Position numbers and translations under genes: made by a program
The notes under the pieces: generated by a model
Databases searched by the model: none
What the model was told of the DNA's origin: nothing
What the model saw: the letters and a program-made list of their open reading frames with translations, nothing else
Shown: piece after piece, positions 1-6,907 of the stretch
Position numbering within the stretch: position 1 is the stretch's first letter
Layout of the letters: the number at the start of each line of letters is the position of its first letter
From: Nitrosarchaeum sp.
GTDB lineage: Archaea; Thermoproteota; Nitrososphaeria; Nitrososphaerales; Nitrosopumilaceae
DNA: 22,895 nt
Assembly: GCA_004297665.1 (NCBI GenBank)
Contig: SCUP01000210.1
Location: 1-22,895 of the forward strand
Reading direction: 5' to 3'

Positions 1-16
1 CATATGTGATACCAAT

Positions 17-766
17 TCATTGTTTTTTGTGCCACAGTATTCCAATTACCATAAAAGAGTTCAAGTATTTTGCTTGATTACCAACTAGAAAATAGTGTTC
101 ATAATTAGGATCGCCGATTCTATAGTTTTTCCATAGTTGTTCCTTATTGGAAGGATATTTTCTCATCCACTCATATGCACCTCGTTCTAATAACTGCTGA
201 TCATGACCATTTTTTGCATGACAGTTTGAGCAAGTATATTTTATTCTTGGTTGAAATTCAAAATTAGAACTAGTCTTGTACAACGTATCTGAATCCAATG
301 TTGCTTGAATGTTTGGATCATAGTCTTTTCTTTTTTCAAAATAGGGTTCAATGTTTTGAGGCTTAATTATTCCAAGACTTTCTTTTTTATCATTGAGTGA
401 TGAAATGCAATCTTTTTGATATTTTGTCAATAAAAGATCTATAATGTTTTTTGTGTTACGAGGTTTGACTTTATCAAAATGATGTATCTTTTTGAACAAG
501 ACATCAAACTCGTTTTTTGCACCTTGGATTTTCCAACTCTCTGATCTTTTATCACTAGTACTTTTTTCGACTGGAATCTTTAACATTTCCCATCGTTTAG
601 GTCTAACATTAATTGGTACAGGATATAATCTGACTAAGCCCTGAGTTGGAGAATACCCCATCATACAGATACTTTTTCGTAAATCCCTATGCTCTTGAGG
701 TACAGCATGTCCTAGCACAATGAAATCATCAATGTATTTTTTGTTTGGATCAGTATCGATGCTCAT
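17..766 (-). CDS. Hypothetical protein with CxxCH motif
   Basis: A 249-residue soluble-looking protein with no signal peptide or membrane segment. I do not recognise the family. The only metal-site-like pattern is near residues 179-188, where C179, C182, H183 and H188 form C-x2-C-H-x4-H, either a small zinc knuckle or a CxxCH haem-like motif; without a signal peptide, zinc is more likely. The N-terminal part (about 15-60) is rich in Gly, Pro and Arg and could be a folded domain; the C-terminus is aromatic-rich. The ATG start is divergent from the small gene at 848, with about 80 AT-rich bases between them. It sits at the edge of a stretch of defence-like genes, but its role is unknown. Confidence 0.7.
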   Translation of the reverse strand: MSIDTDPNKKYIDDFIVLGHAVPQEHRDLRKSICMMGYSPTQGLVRLYPVPINVRPKRWEMLKIPVEKSTSDKRSESWKIQGAKNEFDVLFKKIHHFDKVKPRNTKNIIDLLLTKYQKDCISSLNDKKESLGIIKPQNIEPYFEKRKDYDPNIQATLDSDTLYKTSSNFEFQPRIKYTCSNCHAKNGHDQQLLERGAYEWMRKYPSNKEQLWKNYRIGDPNYEHYFLVGNQAKYLNSFMVIGILWHKKQ

Positions 767-847
767 CCACTAATAATTAACACATTAAAAGAAAAAGGTT
801 ATGATAAAAAATCTAATTAATTAGTACTAAAATCACAAAATCATATA

Positions 848-1093
848 ATGACAATAACTACAACGAAAGGACACAGACATCCAAAAGATATTGTTATTCA
901 TTACAACGGTAAAGCGATATCACCATACGAATTAATGCAAATTTTAATTTTATTTTGGAATAATGAAGATATTATTAGACCACCTCCAAATAAAGGCGCA
1001 AAAATGTTATTGGAGTTAATAGAAGAAGTGTTTGAAACCAGAGAATTAACAGACAATATTGTACGAAAATATCACCTTACCAAAAAAATTTAA
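848..1093 (+). CDS. Small hypothetical protein
   Basis: An 81-residue protein with no recognised domain. Residues 15-40 are hydrophobic/aromatic (ISPYELMQILILF) and residues 52-70 look like an acidic amphipathic helix, so it is probably a small helical protein. The upstream region holds the 12-bp palindrome CTAATTAATTAG at 813-824, about where a TATA element for a near-leaderless transcript would lie, so it may be promoter rather than operator. It ends one base before the convergent HEPN-like gene. The reading frame is AT-rich but codon-like. Function unknown. Confidence 0.55.
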   Translation: MTITTTKGHRHPKDIVIHYNGKAISPYELMQILILFWNNEDIIRPPPNKGAKMLLELIEEVFETRELTDNIVRKYHLTKKI

Positions 1094-1094
1094 T

Positions 1095-2084
1095 TTAATT
1101 TTTAAAAGGAAATTTTTCTTCACATTTTTCACAAAACCAAAACATGTGTAAAGTTGGTTCATCTCTTGTTTCATAGATTTCTTTAGTATTTCCAATGAAC
1201 AAATTACCTTTCTTGCACTTTGGGCATGTACGTTTCTTAACAAATGCACCTCTTAATGTAGCAAAAGATGTATGCCAATATTGAATTGCAAGGAATGTTT
1301 GTAACAAAAAAACACTGTTAAAATAAATCCATGAAAATTCATCAAGTGGTATTTGTTTTGGTTTAGTTTTGGAATCTAAATTTAAGACAACAATAGGGTG
1401 ACCCTCTTCATTTTCTTGTAATTTAAAATTAAAATGCGCTATGGAATTTCGTATATCACGTAAATCACTTCGAATTTTGTCTTCTCTGTTTTTGAAATTT
1501 GTACTAACAGAAAAAATAAAATCTGCATCATATTTTTTGTCTAATTCGAATAATTCTAGAGATTTTTTGTATTGTGTAAAAATAGAATGGTGTACTACAG
1601 GAGTAGTGGTAATAAGCCCATAAAACATTGCATATACTTCAATGGTGCTTGGTTTGAATACATTTACAGAATTTTGGATGTTATTTATAACATCTCGAGC
1701 TAATTCAAATTTTTCTTCTCTTTCTTTTAGTGCTTTGAATGGCTCATATGATGCTTTAAGAGATTTTGATTTTGAAGTAAGTCTTGCCATTTCCACAAGA
1801 GAATTATAGAATTTCCTAGATTGATCCTCAATATCAGGATTCCAATCTAAAATGAGGGGGAAAATTTTGTTTTGTAATTGAAGAGTTTCTTCATACGTTA
1901 GAAACGGTTCTGTTGCATTTGCAATATCACTTTCAAGTTTCTTCAGATCATCAACCGCCTCTTGGTCTTTCAGATCTGGTCTGATACTCATAATGAAACT
2001 CATGTAATCGGCTACAAATCCAATCCAATTACTAACTAGTTTTCTTAATTCTAACCAATCCAATTTTTCATCTTTTGGAAACAT
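1095..2084 (-). CDS. HEPN-like protein with C-terminal zinc ribbon
   Basis: A 329-residue, largely helical protein. Residues 212-217 read RNSIAH, an R-x4-H motif within a helix-rich segment (about 125-280). This is the signature of the HEPN superfamily, many of whose members are metal-independent RNases of toxin-antitoxin and abortive-infection systems. The C-terminus carries a zinc ribbon with Cys pairs at 287/290 and 318/321, which could bind nucleic acid or a partner. No classical antitoxin such as MNT is adjacent. The gene lies between a small ORF and a winged-helix gene and close to a DGQHR protein. The HEPN call rests on the motif and predicted helices only; a cytosolic apoptosis- or Cthe_2314-like HEPN relative is an alternative. 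Confidence 0.6.
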   Translation of the reverse strand: MFPKDEKLDWLELRKLVSNWIGFVADYMSFIMSIRPDLKDQEAVDDLKKLESDIANATEPFLTYEETLQLQNKIFPLILDWNPDIEDQSRKFYNSLVEMARLTSKSKSLKASYEPFKALKEREEKFELARDVINNIQNSVNVFKPSTIEVYAMFYGLITTTPVVHHSIFTQYKKSLELFELDKKYDADFIFSVSTNFKNREDKIRSDLRDIRNSIAHFNFKLQENEEGHPIVVLNLDSKTKPKQIPLDEFSWIYFNSVFLLQTFLAIQYWHTSFATLRGAFVKKRTCPKCKKGNLFIGNTKEIYETRDEPTLHMFWFCEKCEEKFPFKN

Positions 2085-2261
2085 GTCTTATATGGTCATC
2101 AATATCTTTAACAATTTTTTAACTCTTATCTGTTCTTGGATAGTCTGGATTGAACAATATGTAATGAAACAAGACTCTTTTTATCTTCTGGATGATTGTT
2201 TTGTGATTGTTGTTTTCATTTCAATTATACAGAATCTTTATTACTGAATTTGACGTATTGG

Positions 2262-2393
2262 ATGATAATGGTAATTGAAAATTATGTATATTTTGGTGTA
2301 CCATTGGCGGATATTACTTTACAATATGCTGAACAACTTGCTGTGGGTTTAACTGGAGCAGGAATTTTTGGACTTTTAAAAAAATCAGATTAA
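2262..2393 (+). CDS. Small hypothetical protein
   Basis: A 43-residue ORF starting at ATG 2262 (a second in-frame ATG lies at 2268). I prefer this to the longer frame open from 2196, because a TATA-like CTTTATTACTG around 2234-2244 would place transcription start at about 2262-2268, giving a leaderless message, and because residues upstream look like random translation. The product is mildly hydrophobic and ends in GLLKKSD; a single weak membrane helix is possible. Function unknown, and whether it is expressed is uncertain. Confidence 0.4.
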   Translation: MIMVIENYVYFGVPLADITLQYAEQLAVGLTGAGIFGLLKKSD

Positions 2394-2414
2394 CTCGGGA
2401 GGATCCATACTTTT

Positions 2415-2705
2415 TTAGGCATGCTTAAAACGAGTTAAAAATTCCAACCCCTTTTTGGTCAATTGAATTTCATAAACCATCCAAATCATAATCCCACTTG
2501 GATATACTCTATTTTTACTTCTTAGCATAATCAAATGTGATTCAGATAGGGATTTTGTAATATCATACCATGAACTCATGGGAATGTCTAATTTGCCTGC
2601 TATGTCGGTTAGTTCGTTTCCTTCTCCAATATATAACAAAAAATTATTGTCCACTAAATACTGTAAGAGATCTAATTTGTAATGATGGTATTTTCCCTTT
2701 CTCAA
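2415..2705 (-). CDS. Winged-helix DNA-binding protein
   Basis: A 96-residue protein with the layout of a small archaeal winged-helix regulator: an N-terminal helix (about 8-25), an HTH-like segment (about 30-55, ELTDIAGKLDIPMSSWYDIT), a beta-wing (about 60-80) and a final helix, LTKKGLEFLTRF, typical of PadR/MarR-type and archaeal wHTH proteins. The start is TTG at 2705, the first start codon after an in-frame TAG. It is divergent from the DGQHR gene, about 155 bases away, so it may regulate that gene; this is inference from position only. Confidence 0.65.
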   Translation of the reverse strand: MRKGKYHHYKLDLLQYLVDNNFLLYIGEGNELTDIAGKLDIPMSSWYDITKSLSESHLIMLRSKNRVYPSGIMIWMVYEIQLTKKGLEFLTRFKHA

Positions 2706-2861
2706 ACTAAATCTTAACTAAATATTCAATTTATTTAAGATGTTGAAGTATCTTATGATGAAAATACTCCTGTTATTCCTTTTGATTAATTAAAAATTTG
2801 AAGCATCATCCTGAACAAATCTAAAAAGATAAGTGCCAATTCCTAATAGCAAAAAGTAAGA

Positions 2862-4394
2862 ATGTCATACAATGTCAAAATCAATGAAATTACAAATCAA
2901 TATGAAAAGGAAATTGGAGATCTATTTGATAGTCTAGGGTTTGATTTTATTGCAAAAAATATAGAATTATGGAAAGGAAATGAAAAAATTGGAGAAATTG
3001 ATCTACTCTATACCTTTGGCAGATTTTTGTTTCTAATCGAAGTATCCACTGCAGGCGATGACAGAACTCAGAAAAAACTAACATTTTTCTCAAAATGGGA
3101 AAATCCAGAATTTATGGATCCTATAAAAAACGAGTTTGATTTATCAGGCAAAAAAATTGTTAAAATTTACTTTGATTATTCTAAAAATTCCTTCAAAGAA
3201 GAATCAGAAGTTGTAAATAATTCTATTAAAGGAAAAGAATTTGATTTAATTGGCTATAAAGAAGACATTGATTATTTCTTAAATTCTGCTAACAAAATAG
3301 GACAATGGGCAAGAAATGATTTTCTTGATTGGACAGGAATTGAGGATAAATTACAATACAAAGATACTGAAGCAATACAATACTATATTCAAGATTTACC
3401 AGTGTATTGTTTTGTTGAAAGTGTAGATGTTTTATTAAATTCATGTTACATATCTAGAAGAAGAAGAAATTCTCCAGATTTGGGATATCAAAGAACACTT
3501 GATAAAAAAAGAATATTAAACATTCAAAAAAATGTTCAAACAGATAAAGAAGGACTAAAATTTCCAAATTCTATTCTTATTCATTCTCCAAAACTTGCTG
3601 AAAAAATTTATTCAAAAGAAGAATGTCCAAAGACACTGACAATAAAATTTCCAACCCATTTCTGTTCTTGTAAAGTAATTGATGGTCAACATAGATTACT
3701 GGGATTTGCAAAATTAGATCCAAAAAAACTTGATCAACATTTTCTTACGGTAATAGCATTGCCCGAAATTGAAAATAAACAAGAATTCAAGACATTCATA
3801 GATATCAATTCAAATCACCAAAAAATGGATAATAATCTAATCCTTCGTTTAAAATCTGATTTTGAATGGAAAGAAGGAACCAAAGAGAGATTTGATCAAA
3901 TTGGAGTCCATGTGGCAGACCGATTAAATGGCAAAATTTTAAAAAATAGAATTTTTTCAGGAACCGCCGATGAATCAAAAGGGGATAAAATCACTCTGGT
4001 TACATTTGTAAATGCCTTAAAAAACAATAAACAGATTTTATCCTCTGAAGATGAAACCTTTAAAAAAGTTTCAAAAATTTTTGCCAACATTGGAGAATCC
4101 ATGCCTGAACAAATCAAGGTAGGTGGATTTTTTAATCAAAACCAAGGAATTCGCATTTTATTTAGACTTGTTCAATTATTTGAAAGAAATCAAAAGGCAG
4201 GAAAAATTTCTGTTAGTCAGAAGGATTTTTTTATGGATTTAAATCAAGTTTTAGACAAAAAATTCATACAAGAGCTTGGTGAATATTATGGAGGCGGAGG
4301 AGCTACATCTGCATCCAAACACATCATAGAAATGATAAAAGAAATTATTCCTCAGAAATATGACCGAATGCAGATAGATCTAAAAGGAATTTAA
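2862..4394 (+). CDS. DGQHR-domain protein with nuclease-like N-terminus
   Basis: A 510-residue protein in two parts. The C-terminal two thirds contain the DGQHR motif at residues 274-278 (CKVIDGQHRLLGF), followed by FIDINSNHQKM at about 312-322. This is the pattern of the DndB/DpdB-like DGQHR family linked to DNA phosphorothioation and 7-deazaguanine DNA modification islands, where DndB acts as a regulator. The N-terminal about 110 residues resemble a PD-(D/E)xK nuclease fold: a conserved-looking helix (residues 13-26), then IGEIDLLY with E45/D47, a strand, and LIEVS with E60, where the usual catalytic Lys is replaced by Ser62. That half may be an inactive or DNA-binding nuclease relative. 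No dnd or dpd modification genes are visible, so this is an orphan. Confidence 0.75.
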   Translation: MSYNVKINEITNQYEKEIGDLFDSLGFDFIAKNIELWKGNEKIGEIDLLYTFGRFLFLIEVSTAGDDRTQKKLTFFSKWENPEFMDPIKNEFDLSGKKIVKIYFDYSKNSFKEESEVVNNSIKGKEFDLIGYKEDIDYFLNSANKIGQWARNDFLDWTGIEDKLQYKDTEAIQYYIQDLPVYCFVESVDVLLNSCYISRRRRNSPDLGYQRTLDKKRILNIQKNVQTDKEGLKFPNSILIHSPKLAEKIYSKEECPKTLTIKFPTHFCSCKVIDGQHRLLGFAKLDPKKLDQHFLTVIALPEIENKQEFKTFIDINSNHQKMDNNLILRLKSDFEWKEGTKERFDQIGVHVADRLNGKILKNRIFSGTADESKGDKITLVTFVNALKNNKQILSSEDETFKKVSKIFANIGESMPEQIKVGGFFNQNQGIRILFRLVQLFERNQKAGKISVSQKDFFMDLNQVLDKKFIQELGEYYGGGGATSASKHIIEMIKEIIPQKYDRMQIDLKGI

Positions 4395-4737
4395 ATCAAA
4401 ATTCAAATCATATGAATAATACAAAGAATTTGATTATTGTAATTATTTTATAGAGTATTTCAATGATTTGAAGGAATTTTTTGTATTTACTCTGTTTCAT
4501 AGAATAATGAAACCATATCACATATTGTTAAAAGAGACAACAAAAGATCACAACATGTATAATATTTTTTGAGTTTGAAAGAGTATTACAATACTGATTT
4601 AATCATACATTTTGTTTAATCTTGGTATGTACCAAATGTTTACTATTTAGACGGTCTATCTCATTTTTGTATTTGCTAAATCATTGTAAATTACATTATT
4701 ACCTACATTTTCTAAGTTTATAAAATTCATTTAATTT
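4395..4737. other. AT-rich intergenic region with a small inverted repeat
   Basis: A 343-base gap with no supported gene in either strand. It holds AGTATT-ac-AATACT (4582-4595), a perfect 6-bp inverted repeat with a 2-nt spacer. TTTATAAAA at 4717-4725 could be a TATA element for the gene at 4738, but sits a little too close to the ATG for a standard leaderless promoter. Nothing else was seen. Confidence 0.4.
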
Positions 4738-5031
4738 ATGAAAAAAGCAGTATTTGCATTAAAGAAATTAGTCGAACATAGAAAAGGTCTGATTTTGGCG
4801 TTTAGAGACAAAAATCAACCATGGCACAAGGGCAATCCTGATCTTCCATCTGAAATGGCTGAAGGATTGGCACAATTTCTTTCAGATGAAGTAAAATCTC
4901 TTGAAAAAATAATTCAGTCATTAGAGGGTAAAACAGATACTAAATGCAGGCATCCTAAAAAATATCTGGATAAATGTGACGATGTTTGGTATTGTATGAA
5001 TTGTAATGAGGATTTGCCTCTAAAGGATTAA
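4738..5031 (+). CDS. Small zinc-binding hypothetical protein
   Basis: A 97-residue protein. Residues 1-62 are charged and probably form two helices with coiled-coil character (for example LSDEVKSLEKIIQSLEG). The C-terminus carries a likely zinc site: C70, H72, C80, C86 and C89, ending YCMNCNEDLPLKD. This resembles the many short zinc-ribbon proteins of Thaumarchaeota, but I cannot name a family. It stands alone, with its own upstream AT-rich region and about 100 bases before the AbiE-like pair. Function unknown; nucleic-acid or protein binding are both possible. Confidence 0.6.
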   Translation: MKKAVFALKKLVEHRKGLILAFRDKNQPWHKGNPDLPSEMAEGLAQFLSDEVKSLEKIIQSLEGKTDTKCRHPKKYLDKCDDVWYCMNCNEDLPLKD

Positions 5032-5102
5032 CATTTGATTTTTCTATGTTTTATCATTAAATTTCAACTTACTTATATAGAAATGGATATATTTGTCCAA
5101 AC

Positions 5103-5110
5103 TATAAATA
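5103..5110 (+). promoter_or_regulatory. TATA box for the AbiE-like operon
   Basis: TATAAATA is centred about 26 bases upstream of the ATG at 5133, the normal archaeal TATA-to-start distance, predicting a leaderless mRNA. A second TATA-like element (TTATATAG) lies at about 5071-5079. Confidence 0.55.
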
Positions 5111-5132
5111 CTCTGCATACTATATACAGCAT

Positions 5133-5813
5133 ATGACACAACCCCAAACTGCATCATCTTTAATGAGATACAAAGATGCATTTCAATTTGCTCAGGAGCT
5201 TCCCCCTAGCCCCGTCTATAATGTAAAAGATGTTGCAAAATATGTCCATGAAAGAACAGTTCGCCGAAGAATAAAAAAATTGACAGAGATAGGATTGGCA
5301 CAATATCACAGAGGACAATTCACCGTCAAAAAAGAAGTGGTTGCACAACCAATCAGTGTCTTGGAGAAATTGGTTCCATCATTTACCGCATTTATGAAAG
5401 CAAGAAGATTTGGCAAGTCATATAGAATGTCAGATGTAAATTTCATGATAAAGAATTTGCCAAAAAATGCAACAATAACATTAGATTATTCTGCTCATGA
5501 AATGACTGGCTTTCAGTCTGCTCAAGATCTTTATGTGTATGTTGATGACGTTGAAGAAACAGTTCAATTTTTAAAAAATAATGATTTCAGAGAAGGAACA
5601 AAAGGAAGTATCGTAATTCTTCCAAAGATAGGATCATTTGAGAATTTGACAGAACGAATTTTCCTTGATTGCATTGCCAAGGGTGGAAGGAACACCATGG
5701 ATGCTATTGCAATTCAATTAAAACATGCAGGTAAAATTACTATTAAAGCTAGATTTACTACAGAAATGCTACTAAAAGTTCAGGAGGATTTACCGCTTGA
5801 ATCCTTACATTGA
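5133..5813 (+). CDS. AbiEi-like winged-helix protein (putative antitoxin)
   Basis: A 226-residue protein with an N-terminal HTH (about residues 28-62: YNVKDVAKYV, RTVRRRIKKLTEIGL, then a basic wing) and an alpha/beta C-terminal region that I cannot assign by motif. It immediately precedes and overlaps by 17 bases a nucleotidyltransferase gene. That order, wHTH protein then DxD nucleotidyltransferase, is the arrangement of type IV AbiE toxin-antitoxin systems, in which AbiEi represses the operon and counteracts AbiEii. The functional label is inferred from gene order and fold; sequence similarity to AbiEi itself is not something I can show. It could instead be a regulator of an archaeal nucleotidyltransferase pair with another role. 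Confidence 0.55.
   Translation: MTQPQTASSLMRYKDAFQFAQELPPSPVYNVKDVAKYVHERTVRRRIKKLTEIGLAQYHRGQFTVKKEVVAQPISVLEKLVPSFTAFMKARRFGKSYRMSDVNFMIKNLPKNATITLDYSAHEMTGFQSAQDLYVYVDDVEETVQFLKNNDFREGTKGSIVILPKIGSFENLTERIFLDCIAKGGRNTMDAIAIQLKHAGKITIKARFTTEMLLKVQEDLPLESLH
5782..5787 (+). promoter_or_regulatory. Shine-Dalgarno that fixes an internal TTG start
   Basis: AGGAGG lies inside the 3' end of the upstream gene with a 9-nt spacer to TTG 5797. It is the strongest Shine-Dalgarno noticed in this window and supports TTG as the start of the nucleotidyltransferase, implying translational coupling. Confidence 0.75.
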
Positions 5814-6315
5814 GGAAGCAGTTTTAATTATAGAAGATTTAGGTGATGCAACTTTTGTTGGTGCAGTAGCTGTTTTATTACACACAAAAAAGAGTCGAGA
5901 ATCCAAAGATCTTGATTTTGTTGTGGCAGAACAAATAACACGTGAGCAGTTTTTAAATTTAGAGTACAAATTCATAAATGAAAATGGAAAAGAAAGAATC
6001 TACACGCCTAGAAATTATAAAATTGACGTTTATGATTCACGCGACTTGAATGAAATTCCGTTAGAAAAAATTATTGAAACAAGAGCAACCATTCCAGTAG
6101 GCAAAAATAAAACGGTTAATGCAATTTGCTTAGAAGGATTAATTGTTGCAAAATACAGGGCAAAGAGAGACCAAGATCTATCGGATTTGAGCCTGATTGC
6201 AATGTATTGCTTCAAAAAGATAGATTGGAAATTATTGCAAACTTTTACCAAAAATGATATTGAGTTTAGACAGATTGCAGAAACTATGAAATTTTACAAA
6301 GAAAATCCAACATGA
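5797..6315 (+). CDS. AbiEii-like nucleotidyltransferase (putative toxin)
   Basis: A 172-residue protein with the nucleotidyltransferase signature near its N-terminus: VGAVAVLLHT (about 21-30) followed by SKDLDFVV with D38 and D40. This matches the G-[GA]-x-A...DLD pattern of AbiEii/MNT-like minimal nucleotidyltransferases. A second helical part (about 105-165) contains LIVAKYRAKRDQDLSDL, similar to the helix that packs on the active site in AbiEii-like proteins. It is shorter than typical AbiEii (about 300 residues). It starts at TTG within the upstream gene and is led by AGGAGG. AbiEii-type enzymes transfer nucleotides to RNA targets and arrest growth; that activity is inferred here. Confidence 0.65.
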   Translation: MNPYIEEAVLIIEDLGDATFVGAVAVLLHTKKSRESKDLDFVVAEQITREQFLNLEYKFINENGKERIYTPRNYKIDVYDSRDLNEIPLEKIIETRATIPVGKNKTVNAICLEGLIVAKYRAKRDQDLSDLSLIAMYCFKKIDWKLLQTFTKNDIEFRQIAETMKFYKENPT

Positions 6316-6478
6316 TATTTTCAGAAGAAGGAAAAGCAGAACAGAACCAGATATAGCACATTTTCTAATTTTACGTAAATTAGCGCATGGAAAACCACTA
6401 ACTAGGACTTCTTTTGAGCCTCCAAAACTTAAAGTGTTAGGATTTAAAAAAATTCCCAAATCGATTGCACATTTTTAA
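6312..6478 (+). pseudogene. Frameshifted small ORF after the nucleotidyltransferase
   Basis: ATG 6312 overlaps the nucleotidyltransferase stop (ATGA) but stops after 14 codons at 6354. The -1 frame is open from there to TAA 6476-6478 and encodes a protein-like stretch (PDIAHFLILRKLAHGK, then TSFEPPKLKVLGFKKIPKSI). One extra A in the GGAAAAG tract (about 6331-6337) would join them into a single protein of about 55 residues, MIFSEEGK-SRTEPDIAHF..., in normal operon coupling. It is either a decayed third operon gene, a real frameshift, or a one-base assembly error. Function unknown. Confidence 0.4.
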
Positions 6479-6486
6479 TACAAAAA

Positions 6487-6876
6487 TCAATCAATGTATT
6501 TTTTTCCAGGTTTATCTAATTTTGCCTCTACTTTTCTAATTACAGCGTATAAAGTAGGCAAGTTAAAAGATATAAGATCAGAAGGAAAAAACACATCTCC
6601 ATATCCAGTACCTTCTCGTATTATCAAATTGTTTTTCTCCAAAACATCTATGCTATGTTTTATTGTCTTGTAATCTAAACTCAATTTTTTTGAAAGTTCT
6701 TGTGCATTAATAGGATTTTCAGTAATTGCACAAATTATTCGTAATCGAGTGTACCTTCCACCCATTCCAGTAAAAACTGACGAAAACAACTCATGCATGA
6801 ATTTATCCACTTTGATGTCTTCATAATTTGCGACATCCTTGAAAATTTTATTCCTACACAAGGAATCAAAAGGCAT
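6487..6876 (-). CDS. ArsR/HTH-like transcriptional regulator
   Basis: A 129-residue winged-helix protein. Residues about 40-95 follow the archaeal ArsR-type pattern: GRYTRLRIICAITENPINAQELSKKLSLDY, KTIKHSIDVLEKNNLI (recognition helix) and a short wing. There is no Cys cluster that would suggest a metal sensor. The ATG at 6876 is well defined. It lies just downstream of, and on the same strand as, the NADH dehydrogenase gene (31 bases between its start and that gene's stop), so the two may be co-transcribed, with this gene distal. Target unknown. Confidence 0.7.
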   Translation of the reverse strand: MPFDSLCRNKIFKDVANYEDIKVDKFMHELFSSVFTGMGGRYTRLRIICAITENPINAQELSKKLSLDYKTIKHSIDVLEKNNLIIREGTGYGDVFFPSDLISFNLPTLYAVIRKVEAKLDKPGKKYID

Positions 6877-6907
6877 TAAAAGTTATTCTTCTGCTTAGGA
6901 TATAAAA

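Noticed and set aside
4000..4011. A perfect TTACATTTGTAA inside the DGQHR gene.
   Set aside because: It is in the middle of a coding frame (V-T-F-V codons) with no promoter or gene start nearby; it is most likely a chance match and shows that the motif alone is not sufficient.
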